Positions 47,476 to 56,528 of a DNA stretch of 64,000 bases are shown piece by piece. This DNA comes from Phycisphaerales bacterium. GTDB taxonomy: Bacteria; Planctomycetota; Phycisphaerae; Phycisphaerales; UBA5793. The stretch spans positions 216,696 to 280,695 of the forward strand of contig JADZAS010000011.1 of the NCBI GenBank assembly GCA_020852515.1, in the 5' to 3' direction. The position numbers were made by a program, and so were the translations under genes. Position 1 is the stretch's first letter. The number at the start of each line of letters is the position of its first letter. The notes below the pieces were generated by a model. That model was given only the letters and a program-made list of their open reading frames with translations, did not search any database and was not told where the DNA came from.

Positions 47476-49212
47476 CTACTCGATCCGCACGACGTTGCTC
47501 GTCGCGCAGCGGGCGATGTCCACGAGCTGGAGGTAGCCGCCGCAGACGCTGCGCGGGACGGTGCGCTTGATGCGGCCGGCGCCGAACTGGCCGGCTGAGC
47601 CGGTGTGGGCGACCTGCAGGCCGAGTTGGCCGAGTTCCAGCGCCGTGCCTGAACACGGGTTGCCGTTGGGGATGACAAAGTTGCCGGTGCGCTTGGCGTA
47701 GAGGATGGCGATGCGGGCCCGCTGGTCGGGCGTGGCCTGAAACCAGCGGACTTCAATCTCCCCACCGGGCCCGCTGAAGCAGTCGGGAACCTTCTGCAAG
47801 GTAAGCACCGGCGGCGGACAGTTGCCGGGCTCGCCGGGGTTGAGGTCGAAGGAGTAGACAGCGCCGACGGCGTCGGTCTGCAACCCACCTTCGCATTGCG
47901 TGGTGTGCGCACCGATCACGGCCATGTCGTCCGAAGCACCACCTCCGGACGCGATCCTGAAGCCGAACACGTCGAGTGCATCTTGTTCGCGGCCGTACAG
48001 CGCCTGCGTCGCGAGCCACTCGCCACTCATATCATCGCGCTCATAGACATAGACGCAACCCGAAGACGTTCCGAAATCTCTATTCTCTGCCGCTGCCGCA
48101 AGAAGTCGGAGAGTGCCATCAGGATCGAGAGAGACATCATGTCCGAGCAACATATCGTTGGGATTGGACACGGGTGGCACCAAATGCGCTTCCTGCCGCC
48201 ATGAGCCGTTCGCGTCGCGCAGATAGAGGTAGACTGCACCGGGGCCAAGCGAAGCTCCAAAGGCACCTTCGTTTCGTCGGCCCACAGCCACGCGATGAGT
48301 GAATCCAGGTGGTTGAATAGCCATTTCCACCGATACACTTACTCCGAATTCATCCTGAACATACGGATCGGGTGCCTCGAAATGGGCTTCAAGAGTCCAT
48401 TCATTCGCTCCGGAGTCAAATCCGTAAAAGTAGACCGACCCAGGCTGCGTATTCGGTAGATTGATGTGCCCTGGTGCACCGATCGCCAACACGGTCTTAC
48501 CGTTACTCTCCGCAGAGGAAATCGCATACCCGAATGCGTCTTCCGGCTCTCCATCAGGGGCTTGGAGGTGCGATCGTTGGATCCATACACCTATTTCGTC
48601 TCTTTCAAAGACGTACGTGGAGCCGATAATCCCATCCCCATCAGATCCCGGAGCTCCGACGAAAAGAAACGTTCGTTCACCGGCGCTCACCCAAGCGACT
48701 TCGTTCCCGAACCAGCCGTCGGGAATTAGTGCATCTGGGATAACCGCGCCCAGCTGAACCCACTCGTTTGATCCATTCAGGCCGAACAAGTACACCTTGC
48801 CCGCGAACGGACGGACGAGACTGTGGTACGGACTTCCGCCGGCGAGCAGCCATTCATTGCCCTTTGGATTAAAGTGGAAGGCCGTTGCATTGCCAAATGC
48901 GTCGAGCGGCTGCAAATCAGCGGGTCGAATATCCGTCTCGGATTCCCATTGGCGCGTGACCGGATTGAGCAGGTATGTTGAGATTCGACCGCCCGACGCG
49001 TCGTAACGGCCTGCCGCCATTCGACTTTCGAGCAAGGTGACGGAGCGTCCAAAGCCATTGCCGACATTGCATGGACTGATAACTCGCTGCAGTTGCTCGG
49101 GCGGGCAATGCAATTGCCGCGCAGTTGCGATGCGTCCGACGCAAACGATGGCGAGCGTCGCCAACCCGTTGGCGAGAGGTCCCGTTATAATACGCGTAGA
49201 GGATGCTCGCAT
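47476..49212 (-). CDS. Secreted FG-GAP-like propeller with C-terminal cysteine module
   Basis: The 578-residue protein starts with a weak signal peptide (LATLAIVCVGRIATA). Degenerate FG-GAP-type repeats follow (DAFGNATAFHFN, GWFGNEVAWVS, DAFGYAISSAES, DEFGVSVSVEM, DVFGFRIASGGG). The last 105 residues are the module shared with the genes at 4182, 41327 and 50987 (FVIPNGNPCSG, VCGGYLQLVD, RCATSN). The propeller part is lower in GC than the module part. It is probably exported; the function is unknown. Confidence 0.8.
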   Translation of the reverse strand: MRASSTRIITGPLANGLATLAIVCVGRIATARQLHCPPEQLQRVISPCNVGNGFGRSVTLLESRMAAGRYDASGGRISTYLLNPVTRQWESETDIRPADLQPLDAFGNATAFHFNPKGNEWLLAGGSPYHSLVRPFAGKVYLFGLNGSNEWVQLGAVIPDALIPDGWFGNEVAWVSAGERTFLFVGAPGSDGDGIIGSTYVFERDEIGVWIQRSHLQAPDGEPEDAFGYAISSAESNGKTVLAIGAPGHINLPNTQPGSVYFYGFDSGANEWTLEAHFEAPDPYVQDEFGVSVSVEMAIQPPGFTHRVAVGRRNEGAFGASLGPGAVYLYLRDANGSWRQEAHLVPPVSNPNDMLLGHDVSLDPDGTLRLLAAAAENRDFGTSSGCVYVYERDDMSGEWLATQALYGREQDALDVFGFRIASGGGASDDMAVIGAHTTQCEGGLQTDAVGAVYSFDLNPGEPGNCPPPVLTLQKVPDCFSGPGGEIEVRWFQATPDQRARIAILYAKRTGNFVIPNGNPCSGTALELGQLGLQVAHTGSAGQFGAGRIKRTVPRSVCGGYLQLVDIARCATSNVVRIE

Positions 49213-49239
49213 GCCCCAGCCCAGTCTCTAGATCGTGCA

Positions 49240-49998
49240 TCAATAGCAAACAAGATAGACGCAACCCCAATCGTCAGCAGGAATGCCGGACCCATAATAT
49301 GATGTATCCCAACCGGGTGCACCAAACATCACTTCATCATCACTCTCGGCATCACCATCGACATCACCGAGGAACATAACGGAGCGGCCCAAATAGGGCG
49401 ATTCGTTATCGTACGTTCCTGCGAGACACTTTATGCGATAGTACGCGGCATAGTCGCCGGCGGTCCATGACACCTGATCGCCACTGGGTCCCGCAGCGAC
49501 CGTTCCGGTGCACCGAAACAGGTACACAAAGCCGCGATCATTTCTCAGCTGTGGAGGGTTGTAGGAGCATGTGTCCGCTCGCGGCGCACCAATGAGAATG
49601 TCTGCGCGAGCGTCCTGGCCCTCACCGGTTCCCTTGTTTGTGTTCCCATTGCACGCAAGCGCATATCCGAACAGCACGAAGTTGTCGTTGTCCGGCCCGT
49701 CAATGATGATGTTCGCGTCTGCCGCAGACCAGTGCTTGTTCTCGCTCGTGGGCCACCCGACCGATGAATAGGGCGGCGTGAGGAACACGTAGACGCGCCC
49801 GACGTAGGAGTGCGTCACGCCCGCAAATAAGCTGCTCGCAATGACGATGTCCGTCGTGCCGTCGCCGTTGATGTCCCCGCCTGAGGCCGGCGACTGGCCA
49901 AACTTGACTTCAGCCGCCTCGCCGCCGGCAAAAAGATACACCGTGCCCTGTCGACACGCCGCAGCGTTACCCTCAGACTGCCGACAACACCAATTCAC
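49240..49998 (-). CDS. FG-GAP repeat protein, apparently N-terminally truncated
   Basis: This 252-residue frame from a GTG has integrin-like FG-GAP units with calcium loops: DINGDGTTDIVIAS (about 42-55), ADILIGAPRADTC, and DVDGDAESDDEVMFGAP near the end. It has no signal peptide and begins inside a repeat (GTVYLFAGG), and only about three to four blades are present. It therefore looks like the 3' remnant of a larger secreted protein, although a promoter-like sequence lies just upstream. GC is lower than in neighbours. It may be a pseudogene or a recently acquired fragment. Confidence 0.6.
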   Translation of the reverse strand: MNWCCRQSEGNAAACRQGTVYLFAGGEAAEVKFGQSPASGGDINGDGTTDIVIASSLFAGVTHSYVGRVYVFLTPPYSSVGWPTSENKHWSAADANIIIDGPDNDNFVLFGYALACNGNTNKGTGEGQDARADILIGAPRADTCSYNPPQLRNDRGFVYLFRCTGTVAAGPSGDQVSWTAGDYAAYYRIKCLAGTYDNESPYLGRSVMFLGDVDGDAESDDEVMFGAPGWDTSYYGSGIPADDWGCVYLVCY

Positions 49999-50003
49999 GC
50001 CAC

Positions 50004-50032
50004 AGCATGCCCTGAATCAGGGGCCGTGTCAA
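50004..50032 (-). promoter_or_regulatory. Possible sigma-70 promoter
   Basis: On the minus strand a perfect TTGACA (50027-50032) is followed by a 17-base spacer and CATGCT (50004-50009), a weak -10 with three matches to TATAAT. The predicted start of transcription falls at about the GTG of the FG-GAP fragment, which would give a leaderless mRNA. The -35 and spacing are good; the -10 is poor. Confidence 0.3.
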
Positions 50033-50099
50033 GAGAAATCCTGCTGTTTATCGGAAACTGGTGCAGTTCCGCCGCCCGGGTGAGGCGGGGCGGGGCGGC

Positions 50100-50792
50100 T
50101 CACCGGCCGCATTCCGGGCAGAGGGAATTTTCGGGCAGGCCGGTGCGCGGGTAGGCGCAGTGGGTGCAGCAGTTGCGCCGCCGGCGGCTGCAGCGGCGCA
50201 GGGCGCTGAATCCCCAAAGCGAGCCGAGCCAGCACGCCGTCCACAAGCCGAGGTTCACCGCAAAGCCCGGCCAGACCGGCGTGAGGGGAAGCGCCCGCGG
50301 GTTGAAATCCGCATCGCGCGGCAACTGGTAGCCGCCTTCCACGCCATAGATGATGTCAGCGTTGCGAATCTGCCTCACCCAGTGGATCGAGCACGTCAGG
50401 GCCGGCATCGGCCATCCGGTTTCGCGGTACCACGCCTGCATGTGCAGATCGTCAATCGACGCCGGCCTGAGGTGGCGCGGCAGCGCATTCACGTCCGCCT
50501 TGTTGGCTTCAAAGTCGGCGATGGGGATCATCAGCGCATGGCCGGAGATCTGGAGGAAGGAGTAAGTCACGACGTGGTGCCAGGCGTTGCGGCCGCGCGT
50601 GATCGTCCAGATCTTGTAGCCGTCTGACGTGCGGGTGTAGCCCACGAATGTACTCGCCGGCGGGCCGTAGTCGTCGCGGCCTCTGCGGGGCCAGAACATC
50701 GCCGCCCAGGAGATGCCGACCGTCGTCGCCAGGCCGAGAAGCACGGCGGCGGCCAGGCAGCGGCGGTTGAGGCCAAAAGCGCGCGGCATCAT
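50100..50792 (-). CDS. Membrane protein with C-terminal zinc ribbon
   Basis: The 230-residue protein has one N-terminal transmembrane helix (about 11-31), a soluble middle (about 35-170), a second hydrophobic segment (about 178-200), and a C-terminal ribbon CTHCAYPRTGLPENSLCPEC with CxxC...CxxC. Two-membrane-segment proteins ending in a 'CxxCxYxxxGLxxxxCPECG' ribbon recur in planctomycete genomes in my recollection, without a known role. The start is uncertain: GTG codons at 50855 (after GGGGGGA) and 50900 would add 21 or 36 residues. Confidence 0.65.
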   Translation of the reverse strand: MMPRAFGLNRRCLAAAVLLGLATTVGISWAAMFWPRRGRDDYGPPASTFVGYTRTSDGYKIWTITRGRNAWHHVVTYSFLQISGHALMIPIADFEANKADVNALPRHLRPASIDDLHMQAWYRETGWPMPALTCSIHWVRQIRNADIIYGVEGGYQLPRDADFNPRALPLTPVWPGFAVNLGLWTACWLGSLWGFSALRRCSRRRRNCCTHCAYPRTGLPENSLCPECGR

Positions 50793-50986
50793 GGAACCAT
50801 ACGCACTCAGCCTGCTCTTCTTAGGGGCGTCGGCGGCATTATCGGTCGGCTTCACAGTCCCCCCTGGGGGCCAATCCGCTCGAATCTCCGCGGTATGCAC
50901 CGATTCGCCTTGACGCGTCGGCAGGGCCGAGTTACCGTGCGAGACACATCACCGCGCCGCCCGCGGCGCAGAGGAGGAACAGAGAA

Positions 50987-52027
50987 ATGAAGAAGCCATG
51001 TTTGGTTTGCACCGCCGCAGTATTCGTCTTCGCCTCGACGGCACTGGGCCAGCGCATGATCGCCTGCGACAGCTCGAGGGCTCTGTACGAAGTGGACATC
51101 ACGACCGGCGTCAAGACGTCCATCGGCACGATCAGCAGCAATGCGAGCACGACTTCCGAACTCGCGTGGGATGATGTTCACGGCATCATGTATCTCTCGT
51201 CCACCGGCAACGACTCACTCTACACGCTCGATCTGAGCACCGGCGAGGCGACGCTCGTTGGGGAGTACGGCGACACGGCCATTGTCATGCACGGCCTCGA
51301 GTATGACCCGAGCACCGACACGCTCTACGGCGTGTCGTCTCACAACAACGGCCTGTACACCATTAGCCGCACCACCGGCGCCGCCACGCTGATCGGCACG
51401 TCGGGGCTGACGAGCTTCTCGAACATCGGCTACGACTCCGACGCGGACGTCATGTACCTGTCCAACAGCGGCGCCGACTCGTTCTACACCGTCGATCGCG
51501 GCAGCGGCGCCGCGACGCTCATCGGACCGCTGGTCAATTCGACAAACCCGAATTCGCTGGCGTACAACCGCGACAACGGCGTGCTCTACATGGCCGACAA
51601 TTCGACCGACAGCTTCTACTACATGGATGTGAACACGGGCCAGGCCGTGCTCATCGGGCCGATGGGCAGCGGCAACATCCTCGGTCTGGCGTACATCCCC
51701 GCCGAGCCGAGCGGACCGACGCTCCGCGTCACCGGCGCGTGCCCCGGAGTCGTCACCGTCGCCTGGTTCGACGCGACGCCGAATTCGCAGATGGGCATCG
51801 TCTTCGCCAGCACCACCGGCAACCTGATCATTCCCAATGGACCGTGCCAGGGCACCCAACTGGGCCTGAGCGCACAGAACATTCAACTGGTGAACACCGT
51901 CAACACCGGCGGCGGCTCGGGCCAGGTGAGCGGCAACGCCGGCGCGGGCGCATGCGGGGGCTACCTGCAACTGGTGATCGTCGATGGCAGCCCGTGCGCG
52001 ACGAGCAACGGCGCACAGTTGCCCTGA
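50987..52027 (+). CDS. Secreted YVTN-like propeller with C-terminal cysteine module
   Basis: The 346-residue protein has a signal peptide (VCTAAVFVFASTALG, cleavage near residue 21). About five to six repeats follow with the pattern (S/L)YT(L/V)D..TG.ATLIG...........LAYD...(G/D)(V/T)(L/M)Y, typical of YVTN/NHL-like propellers. The last 105 residues are the shared module (GACPG, LIIPNGPCQG, ACGGYLQLV, SPCATSN). A GAGGAGGAACAGAG stretch precedes the ATG. A strong terminator follows at 52067-52103. Confidence 0.85.
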   Translation: MKKPCLVCTAAVFVFASTALGQRMIACDSSRALYEVDITTGVKTSIGTISSNASTTSELAWDDVHGIMYLSSTGNDSLYTLDLSTGEATLVGEYGDTAIVMHGLEYDPSTDTLYGVSSHNNGLYTISRTTGAATLIGTSGLTSFSNIGYDSDADVMYLSNSGADSFYTVDRGSGAATLIGPLVNSTNPNSLAYNRDNGVLYMADNSTDSFYYMDVNTGQAVLIGPMGSGNILGLAYIPAEPSGPTLRVTGACPGVVTVAWFDATPNSQMGIVFASTTGNLIIPNGPCQGTQLGLSAQNIQLVNTVNTGGGSGQVSGNAGAGACGGYLQLVIVDGSPCATSNGAQLP

Positions 52028-52066
52028 CGTCGCTTCGTGGCGCCTCTGTATAGTGCTGAAATTACG

Positions 52067-52103
52067 GCGGCCCCGCTCACCTGAGCGGGGCCGCTTCGTT
52101 TTT
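52067..52103 (+). terminator. Strong rho-independent terminator
   Basis: The perfect 13-bp stem GCGGCCCCGCTCA / TGAGCGGGGCCGC with a 2-base loop is followed by TTCGTTTTT. It ends the propeller gene transcript. The stem would also form in the transcript of the converging DUF1801 gene, but without a T run in that direction. Confidence 0.9.
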
Positions 52104-52121
52104 CAGTGCGGAGCGCGGGAC

Positions 52122-52808
52122 TTACTTTTTCTTTTTCGCGGGCGCGCGCCTGGCGGCCTTCTTTGCCGCCGCTTTCCTGACCGTTTTCTTTGATGCGGGT
52201 TTGCGCGATGGCGCCTTCTTGCCCGGCGCGCTCTTCGATGCCGACTTTTTCGAGCTGGTCTTCTTCGACGCGGACTTCTTTGACGCGGACGTCTTTGACG
52301 CGGTCTTCTTTGATGCCGGCTTCCCGCCGCCCTTGCTGGCACTGCCGGAACGACCGCCCGGCTTCACGACCGATTCGTAGTGCTCGAGGAAGCGCGTGAT
52401 CGTCGCGCGTCGGACGGCCTCGCCGATGAGATCGAGCGGCACATCTTCGAGCCGCTTGAAGCGCACGCAGCCTTTGCCCATGTCCAGCCGCTTGCCCGTC
52501 GCCTTCCACTGCTGCGCGAACCACTCCGCCTCGCCGGGCAGGCAGTAGATGCAGAACATGTAGATGGCCACGTGGTTCTTCTGCGAGGCCACACTGGCAA
52601 ACGGCACCGGCTGCTTCGGATCGCAGTGATACCCGGCCGGGTAGACGCTGCGGGGCACGAACCACGCCGGCATGCCGTACTGCATGCCCTCGGCATATTG
52701 CTTGTCGATGTTCCGGTTGATGACATCGCGCACGGCCTGAATCGCCTCGCGACGATCAGGCGGCAGCGATTGCAGGTACGCTTCGATCGTCGTGGCCTGG
52801 CTGCGCAT
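52122..52808 (-). CDS. DUF1801 protein with histone-H1-like Lys/Ala/Ser tail
   Basis: The 228-residue protein has two parts. Residues 1-145 are a DUF1801 domain (TIEAYLQSLPPDRREAIQAV, YGMPAWFVP, VAIYMFCIYC, GKGCVRFKRLEDVPLDLI). Residues about 150-228 are almost only Lys, Ser, Ala, Arg, Thr and Pro, in short KKSASKK / KKAARRA units like bacterial H1-like proteins and eukaryotic H1 tails. The tail probably binds nucleic acid; the role of DUF1801 is unknown. The start is ATG 52808; a TTG two codons earlier is possible. Confidence 0.88.
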   Translation of the reverse strand: MRSQATTIEAYLQSLPPDRREAIQAVRDVINRNIDKQYAEGMQYGMPAWFVPRSVYPAGYHCDPKQPVPFASVASQKNHVAIYMFCIYCLPGEAEWFAQQWKATGKRLDMGKGCVRFKRLEDVPLDLIGEAVRRATITRFLEHYESVVKPGGRSGSASKGGGKPASKKTASKTSASKKSASKKTSSKKSASKSAPGKKAPSRKPASKKTVRKAAAKKAARRAPAKKKK

Positions 52809-52860
52809 GGCCAAGTCTACCTCGGCGAATTGGACAGGAACAGCCTCCGCCTGGCGCCTC

Positions 52861-55488
52861 TCAGTGCAGGCCGATCATCTCCCCGACGATCGGGCCGAAC
52901 TTGACGACCAGGCCGGCGAACACGACCGAGACGATCGAGATGAGCTTGATGAGGATGTTGAGCGAAGGGCCGGAGGTGTCTTTGAACGGATCGCCGACGG
53001 TGTCGCCGACGACGGTCGCCTTGTGCGGCAGGCTGCCCTTGCCGCCGTGATGCCCGGCTTCGATGTACTTCTTGGCGTTGTCCCACGCGCCGCCGGCATT
53101 GGCCATGAAGATGGCCACGGCAAAGCCGGAGGACAGGCCGCCCATGAGCAGCCCGACCACGCCAGCCACGCCCAGAATCAGCCCGACCACGACGGGCACG
53201 ATGATGGCCAGCAGCGCCGGCACGATCATTTCCTTCTGGGCCCCGGCCGTCGAGATCGCCACGCACTGGGCGTACTGCGGATACTGGATGCCCTCGTGCA
53301 TGACCTTCTTGGGCCACTTGTTCGGGTCGGCCATGTCGGCCTCGCTCATGCCCGAAGCGCGGAACGCCTCGCGCATCTTGCCGAACTGCCGGCGGCACTC
53401 GTTCATCATCGCGTACGCCGCGCGGCCGACCGCGCTCATCGTCAGCGCGCAGAACACGAACGTGAGCAGCACACCCATGAACAGGCCGCCAATGGTGCGC
53501 GGATTCATGAGCGTGACGTCGTAATACATCATCATGTCGCGGATGGAACCCTGATCGGCGCGCGTCATGCGGAACTGGATGTTCTGCTGGCCCTCGGGCG
53601 TGGCGTAGGTTGCCCGCCACGACTTGTTCTGCACATCCCAGTCCGAGAGCGTCACGGCAATCGGCGCATCGCCAGCCGCCTCCTGCGCCTCGTCGATGCG
53701 CATCTTCTGTTCATCGCTGACGATCGCCAGGCCGCCGACCACGTCATTGGCGCTGTCGGTCTTGGCGAAGAGGCCGCCGTCGGTCGTCAAGATGGCCCAC
53801 TTGTTGTGTCCTTCGTAATAGGCGGTCGGCTCAGCCGTCGCATTGATCGTCTGCGTGCCCACCCACGCCGCCGCCTGCGAGGTCTGCTGCTGCTGCACGA
53901 CCTGGACGTACGCCGCCAGCAGCGCCATGGCCGTCAGCGCCGCCGAGCCGATGGCAAAGCCCTTGCCCGTGGCCGCCGTGGTGTTGCCCAGGCTGTCGAG
54001 CATGTCGGTGCGCTCGCGCACGTGCTTGGGCTGGCCGGTCATTTCGGCGTTGCCGCCTGCGTTGTCGGCGATCGGGCCATACGCGTCGGTCGCCAGGGTG
54101 ATGCCCAGCGTGCTCAGCATGCCCACGGCCGCGATGCCCACCCCAAACAGGCCCACGAGGAAGTTCGAGCGCCCGCCCGCGAGGCCGAACGCCGCGAGAA
54201 TGGCGATGACGATCACCACCAGCGGGATCCACGTGCTCATCATGCCTTCGGCGATGCCGGCGATGATCACCGTGGCAGGGCCGGTCTGCGCTTGCTGGGC
54301 GATGTGCTGCGTGGGCTTGTGCTCGTAACTCGTGTAATACTCCGTACCCCACGCGATGATCAGACCCGCGACGAGGCCGGAAATGATCGAACCCCACAGC
54401 CCCATCCAGCTGACCTCGGCAACGTCCTTGAGCAGCAGCCAAAGCACGCCGCCCGAAGCGACGACGATCAGCCCCGACGCCACCCACACACCGGTGTGCA
54501 GGCTCTTGAGCAGTTGGTTGAACGAGGCGCCTTCCTTGGCCTTGACGGTGAACACGCCGAGGATCGAGCAGATAATGCCCAATCCCGCCAGGCACATCGG
54601 CACGACCGTCAGTTTCACAGCCGTTGCGCTGTCAAGCGCCAGAGCCGCCGCGGAAGCAGCGCCCAGCGCCATGCTCGACAGGATCGAGCCGTAGTACGAC
54701 TCGTAGAGGTCGGCGCCCATGCCGGCCACGTCGCCGACGTTATCACCGACGTTGTCGGCGATCGTCGCTGGGTTGCGGGCGTCGTCTTCGGGGATGCCGG
54801 CTTCGACTTTGCCGACGAGGTCGGCTCCGACGTCGGCGGCCTTGGTGTAGATGCCGCCGCCCACGCGGGCAAAGAGCGCCTGTGTCGAAGCGCCCATGCC
54901 GAAAGAGAGCATAATGACGGTGAGTTCAGTCAGGGGAATGTCGCCAAAGATCGCCAGACCCTTGAACAGGAAGAACCAGATGGAAACGTCGAGCAGCGCA
55001 AAGCCCACGACCACCAGGCCCATGACGGCCCCGGCGCGGAAGGCCACCTTCAGGCCGTCGTTGAGCGACTGCTTGGCGGCGTGGGCGGTGCGGGCGCTCG
55101 CGTAGGTCGCGGTCTTCATGCCGAACCAGCCGCACAGGCCCGAGAGCAGCCCGGCGACGGGTACGCCGATCATCGACATCGTCGGCTGCAGGTCCAGGCC
55201 GAACGAGATGACGCCCAGCACGATGACCAGCAGCAGGAAGACAACCGACACGACTTTGTACTGCCGGACGAGATAGGCCATCGCCCCCTGGCGGACGGCC
55301 TCGGCGATCTCGATCATGCCGGCGTCGCCTTCGGACTGCCCCTTGACCCACTTGAAGAACGTGAAGGCCATGAAGAGGGCCGCGAGCGCTCCGATGGGCG
55401 CGACCCACCAGATGGCGGGAATGTCGCTCATCTGGGCCAGAAATGGAGTGACAGCAAGGCCTGACGGTGCGTGGTGCAGCATATCCAT
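52861..55488 (-). CDS. hppA: Membrane-bound ion-pumping pyrophosphatase, K+-dependent type
   Basis: The 875-residue polytopic protein couples PPi hydrolysis to H+ and/or Na+ transport. PPi/Mg sites are visible: DVGADLVGKVEAGIPEDDAR near the N-terminal third, DNVGDNVGD, and KATVVGDTVGDPFKDTSGPS near the C-terminus. GNTTAATGKG (about 498-507) has Ala and Gly at the two positions that are Lys and Thr in K+-independent enzymes, so this is the K+-dependent class. An extra soluble segment of about 125 residues (about 530-655) makes it longer than the usual 650-800. Start ATG 55488; upstream is a perfect hairpin. Confidence 0.95.
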   Translation of the reverse strand: MDMLHHAPSGLAVTPFLAQMSDIPAIWWVAPIGALAALFMAFTFFKWVKGQSEGDAGMIEIAEAVRQGAMAYLVRQYKVVSVVFLLLVIVLGVISFGLDLQPTMSMIGVPVAGLLSGLCGWFGMKTATYASARTAHAAKQSLNDGLKVAFRAGAVMGLVVVGFALLDVSIWFFLFKGLAIFGDIPLTELTVIMLSFGMGASTQALFARVGGGIYTKAADVGADLVGKVEAGIPEDDARNPATIADNVGDNVGDVAGMGADLYESYYGSILSSMALGAASAAALALDSATAVKLTVVPMCLAGLGIICSILGVFTVKAKEGASFNQLLKSLHTGVWVASGLIVVASGGVLWLLLKDVAEVSWMGLWGSIISGLVAGLIIAWGTEYYTSYEHKPTQHIAQQAQTGPATVIIAGIAEGMMSTWIPLVVIVIAILAAFGLAGGRSNFLVGLFGVGIAAVGMLSTLGITLATDAYGPIADNAGGNAEMTGQPKHVRERTDMLDSLGNTTAATGKGFAIGSAALTAMALLAAYVQVVQQQQTSQAAAWVGTQTINATAEPTAYYEGHNKWAILTTDGGLFAKTDSANDVVGGLAIVSDEQKMRIDEAQEAAGDAPIAVTLSDWDVQNKSWRATYATPEGQQNIQFRMTRADQGSIRDMMMYYDVTLMNPRTIGGLFMGVLLTFVFCALTMSAVGRAAYAMMNECRRQFGKMREAFRASGMSEADMADPNKWPKKVMHEGIQYPQYAQCVAISTAGAQKEMIVPALLAIIVPVVVGLILGVAGVVGLLMGGLSSGFAVAIFMANAGGAWDNAKKYIEAGHHGGKGSLPHKATVVGDTVGDPFKDTSGPSLNILIKLISIVSVVFAGLVVKFGPIVGEMIGLH

Positions 55489-55505
55489 GATCCGATCCTC
55501 ACGAG

Positions 55506-55530
55506 CCCGATCCACCCTTACCGGATCGGG
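55506..55530 (-). promoter_or_regulatory. Hairpin in the hppA leader
   Basis: CCCGATCC and GGATCGGG form a perfect 8-bp stem with a 9-base loop, 18 bases before the hppA ATG and just upstream of its AGGA ribosome-binding site. No T run follows in the hppA direction, so it is not an ordinary rpsU terminator. It may shape translation or mRNA stability. Confidence 0.4.
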
Positions 55531-55674
55531 TCAGATAAGAAAACTCGGCCAATGAACTGAAGCGGCGCGCCGCCCGAAGCGGGTTGCGCCGGATGTGATC
55601 GCTGTGGAAGCAGAGCGTGAGAGCAGCCTGAATCAGCATGCGCTCCGGGACGAAGCGACGACCGAAGAGCGGCC

Positions 55675-55860
55675 TTACGGCGTGATCGGACGGCGCGGCT
55701 GGGTGCGCCGCGCTTCGCGATTGCGACGCTCCGAGGGCTTCTCGTAGTACTGCCGACGCTTGATGTCCTTGGTCAGCCCTTCCTTCTCGCAGAGTTTTTT
55801 GAACCTGCGGAGCATCTGCTCGACTGACTCGCCGCTGCGTGCCTTGATACGAATGGCCAT
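55675..55860 (-). CDS. rpsU: 30S ribosomal protein S21
   Basis: The 61-residue basic protein matches S21: VEQMLRRFKKLCEKEGLTKDI (split in the middle of the family pattern) and RRQYYEKPSERRNRE. S21 contributes to mRNA binding on the small subunit. Length is normal (58-70). It is 186 bases upstream of hppA in the same direction; the 113 bases before it hold no recognised feature. Confidence 0.95.
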   Translation of the reverse strand: MAIRIKARSGESVEQMLRRFKKLCEKEGLTKDIKRRQYYEKPSERRNREARRTQPRRPITP

Positions 55861-55973
55861 GCCTGGTCACAATCCTCTCTGAATCAACGGTTTCAACAGG
55901 CCCCTATTGAAGCCTGCCCTCCGCTCGATCTCCAGTCAGGCAGCCACACTATCTCTGAGATTTCAGGTCAGAC

Positions 55974-56462
55974 TCAGGCGGCGTCATCCAGCGCCTCAGG
56001 GCCCTCCTCCTCGGCCTCCGGGCCAAGCCGGGGCTGCGGCCAGAGCGGCGCATCGGCCGGCTCCGTCCAGTCCTCAGCCTGCGGGACGCTGATCTGCGAC
56101 CCCTGCACCTTGCGGTATCCGAGGCGGCGGATGATCTCCAGAACGTCCGACCAGGACGGGAAGGTCTTGTCGTTCACGCGCTTGAAGACGTCGATGGCCA
56201 TGAGGAACAGGAACTGCTCCCCGGTCATCTCCCCCTCTTCCGCTGCCCGGGTAAAGTCGGTTCGCCGCCGGCCCGGCCCGCGCCTCCGCTCCAGCCCGGT
56301 CGAGCCGGCTCCGGGGGCGAGGCGGCGGTCGGGGACCACTCGGCGATCCGCCACGCCGGCGCCAAAGTCGGTCTGCGACCGCCCGTTGACGGCCTCATCC
56401 GCCGCGTTGACGGGGTGTGGTTTGGATTTCGAGTTCTCGGACGCGCGCCTGGAGCCACCCAT
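55974..56462 (-). CDS. Hypothetical protein with basic N-terminus and acidic C-terminus
   Basis: The 162-residue protein has an Arg-rich, probably disordered first half (DRRVVPDRRLAP, ERRRGPGRRR). A compact helical segment follows (EGEMTGEQFLFLMAIDVFKR, SWSDVLEIIRRLGYRKV, about 78-121), then an acidic end (PEAEEEGPEALDD). I recognise no family. It lies between rpsU and the highly acidic protein, all on the minus strand. Confidence 0.7.
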   Translation of the reverse strand: MGGSRRASENSKSKPHPVNAADEAVNGRSQTDFGAGVADRRVVPDRRLAPGAGSTGLERRRGPGRRRTDFTRAAEEGEMTGEQFLFLMAIDVFKRVNDKTFPSWSDVLEIIRRLGYRKVQGSQISVPQAEDWTEPADAPLWPQPRLGPEAEEEGPEALDDAA

Positions 56463-56528
56463 GGGCCACCTCCGTGCAACGCCGTCGCGCGACGGTCGGC
56501 ACGAGCCGCAGGGTCAGGCGACGGTCAG

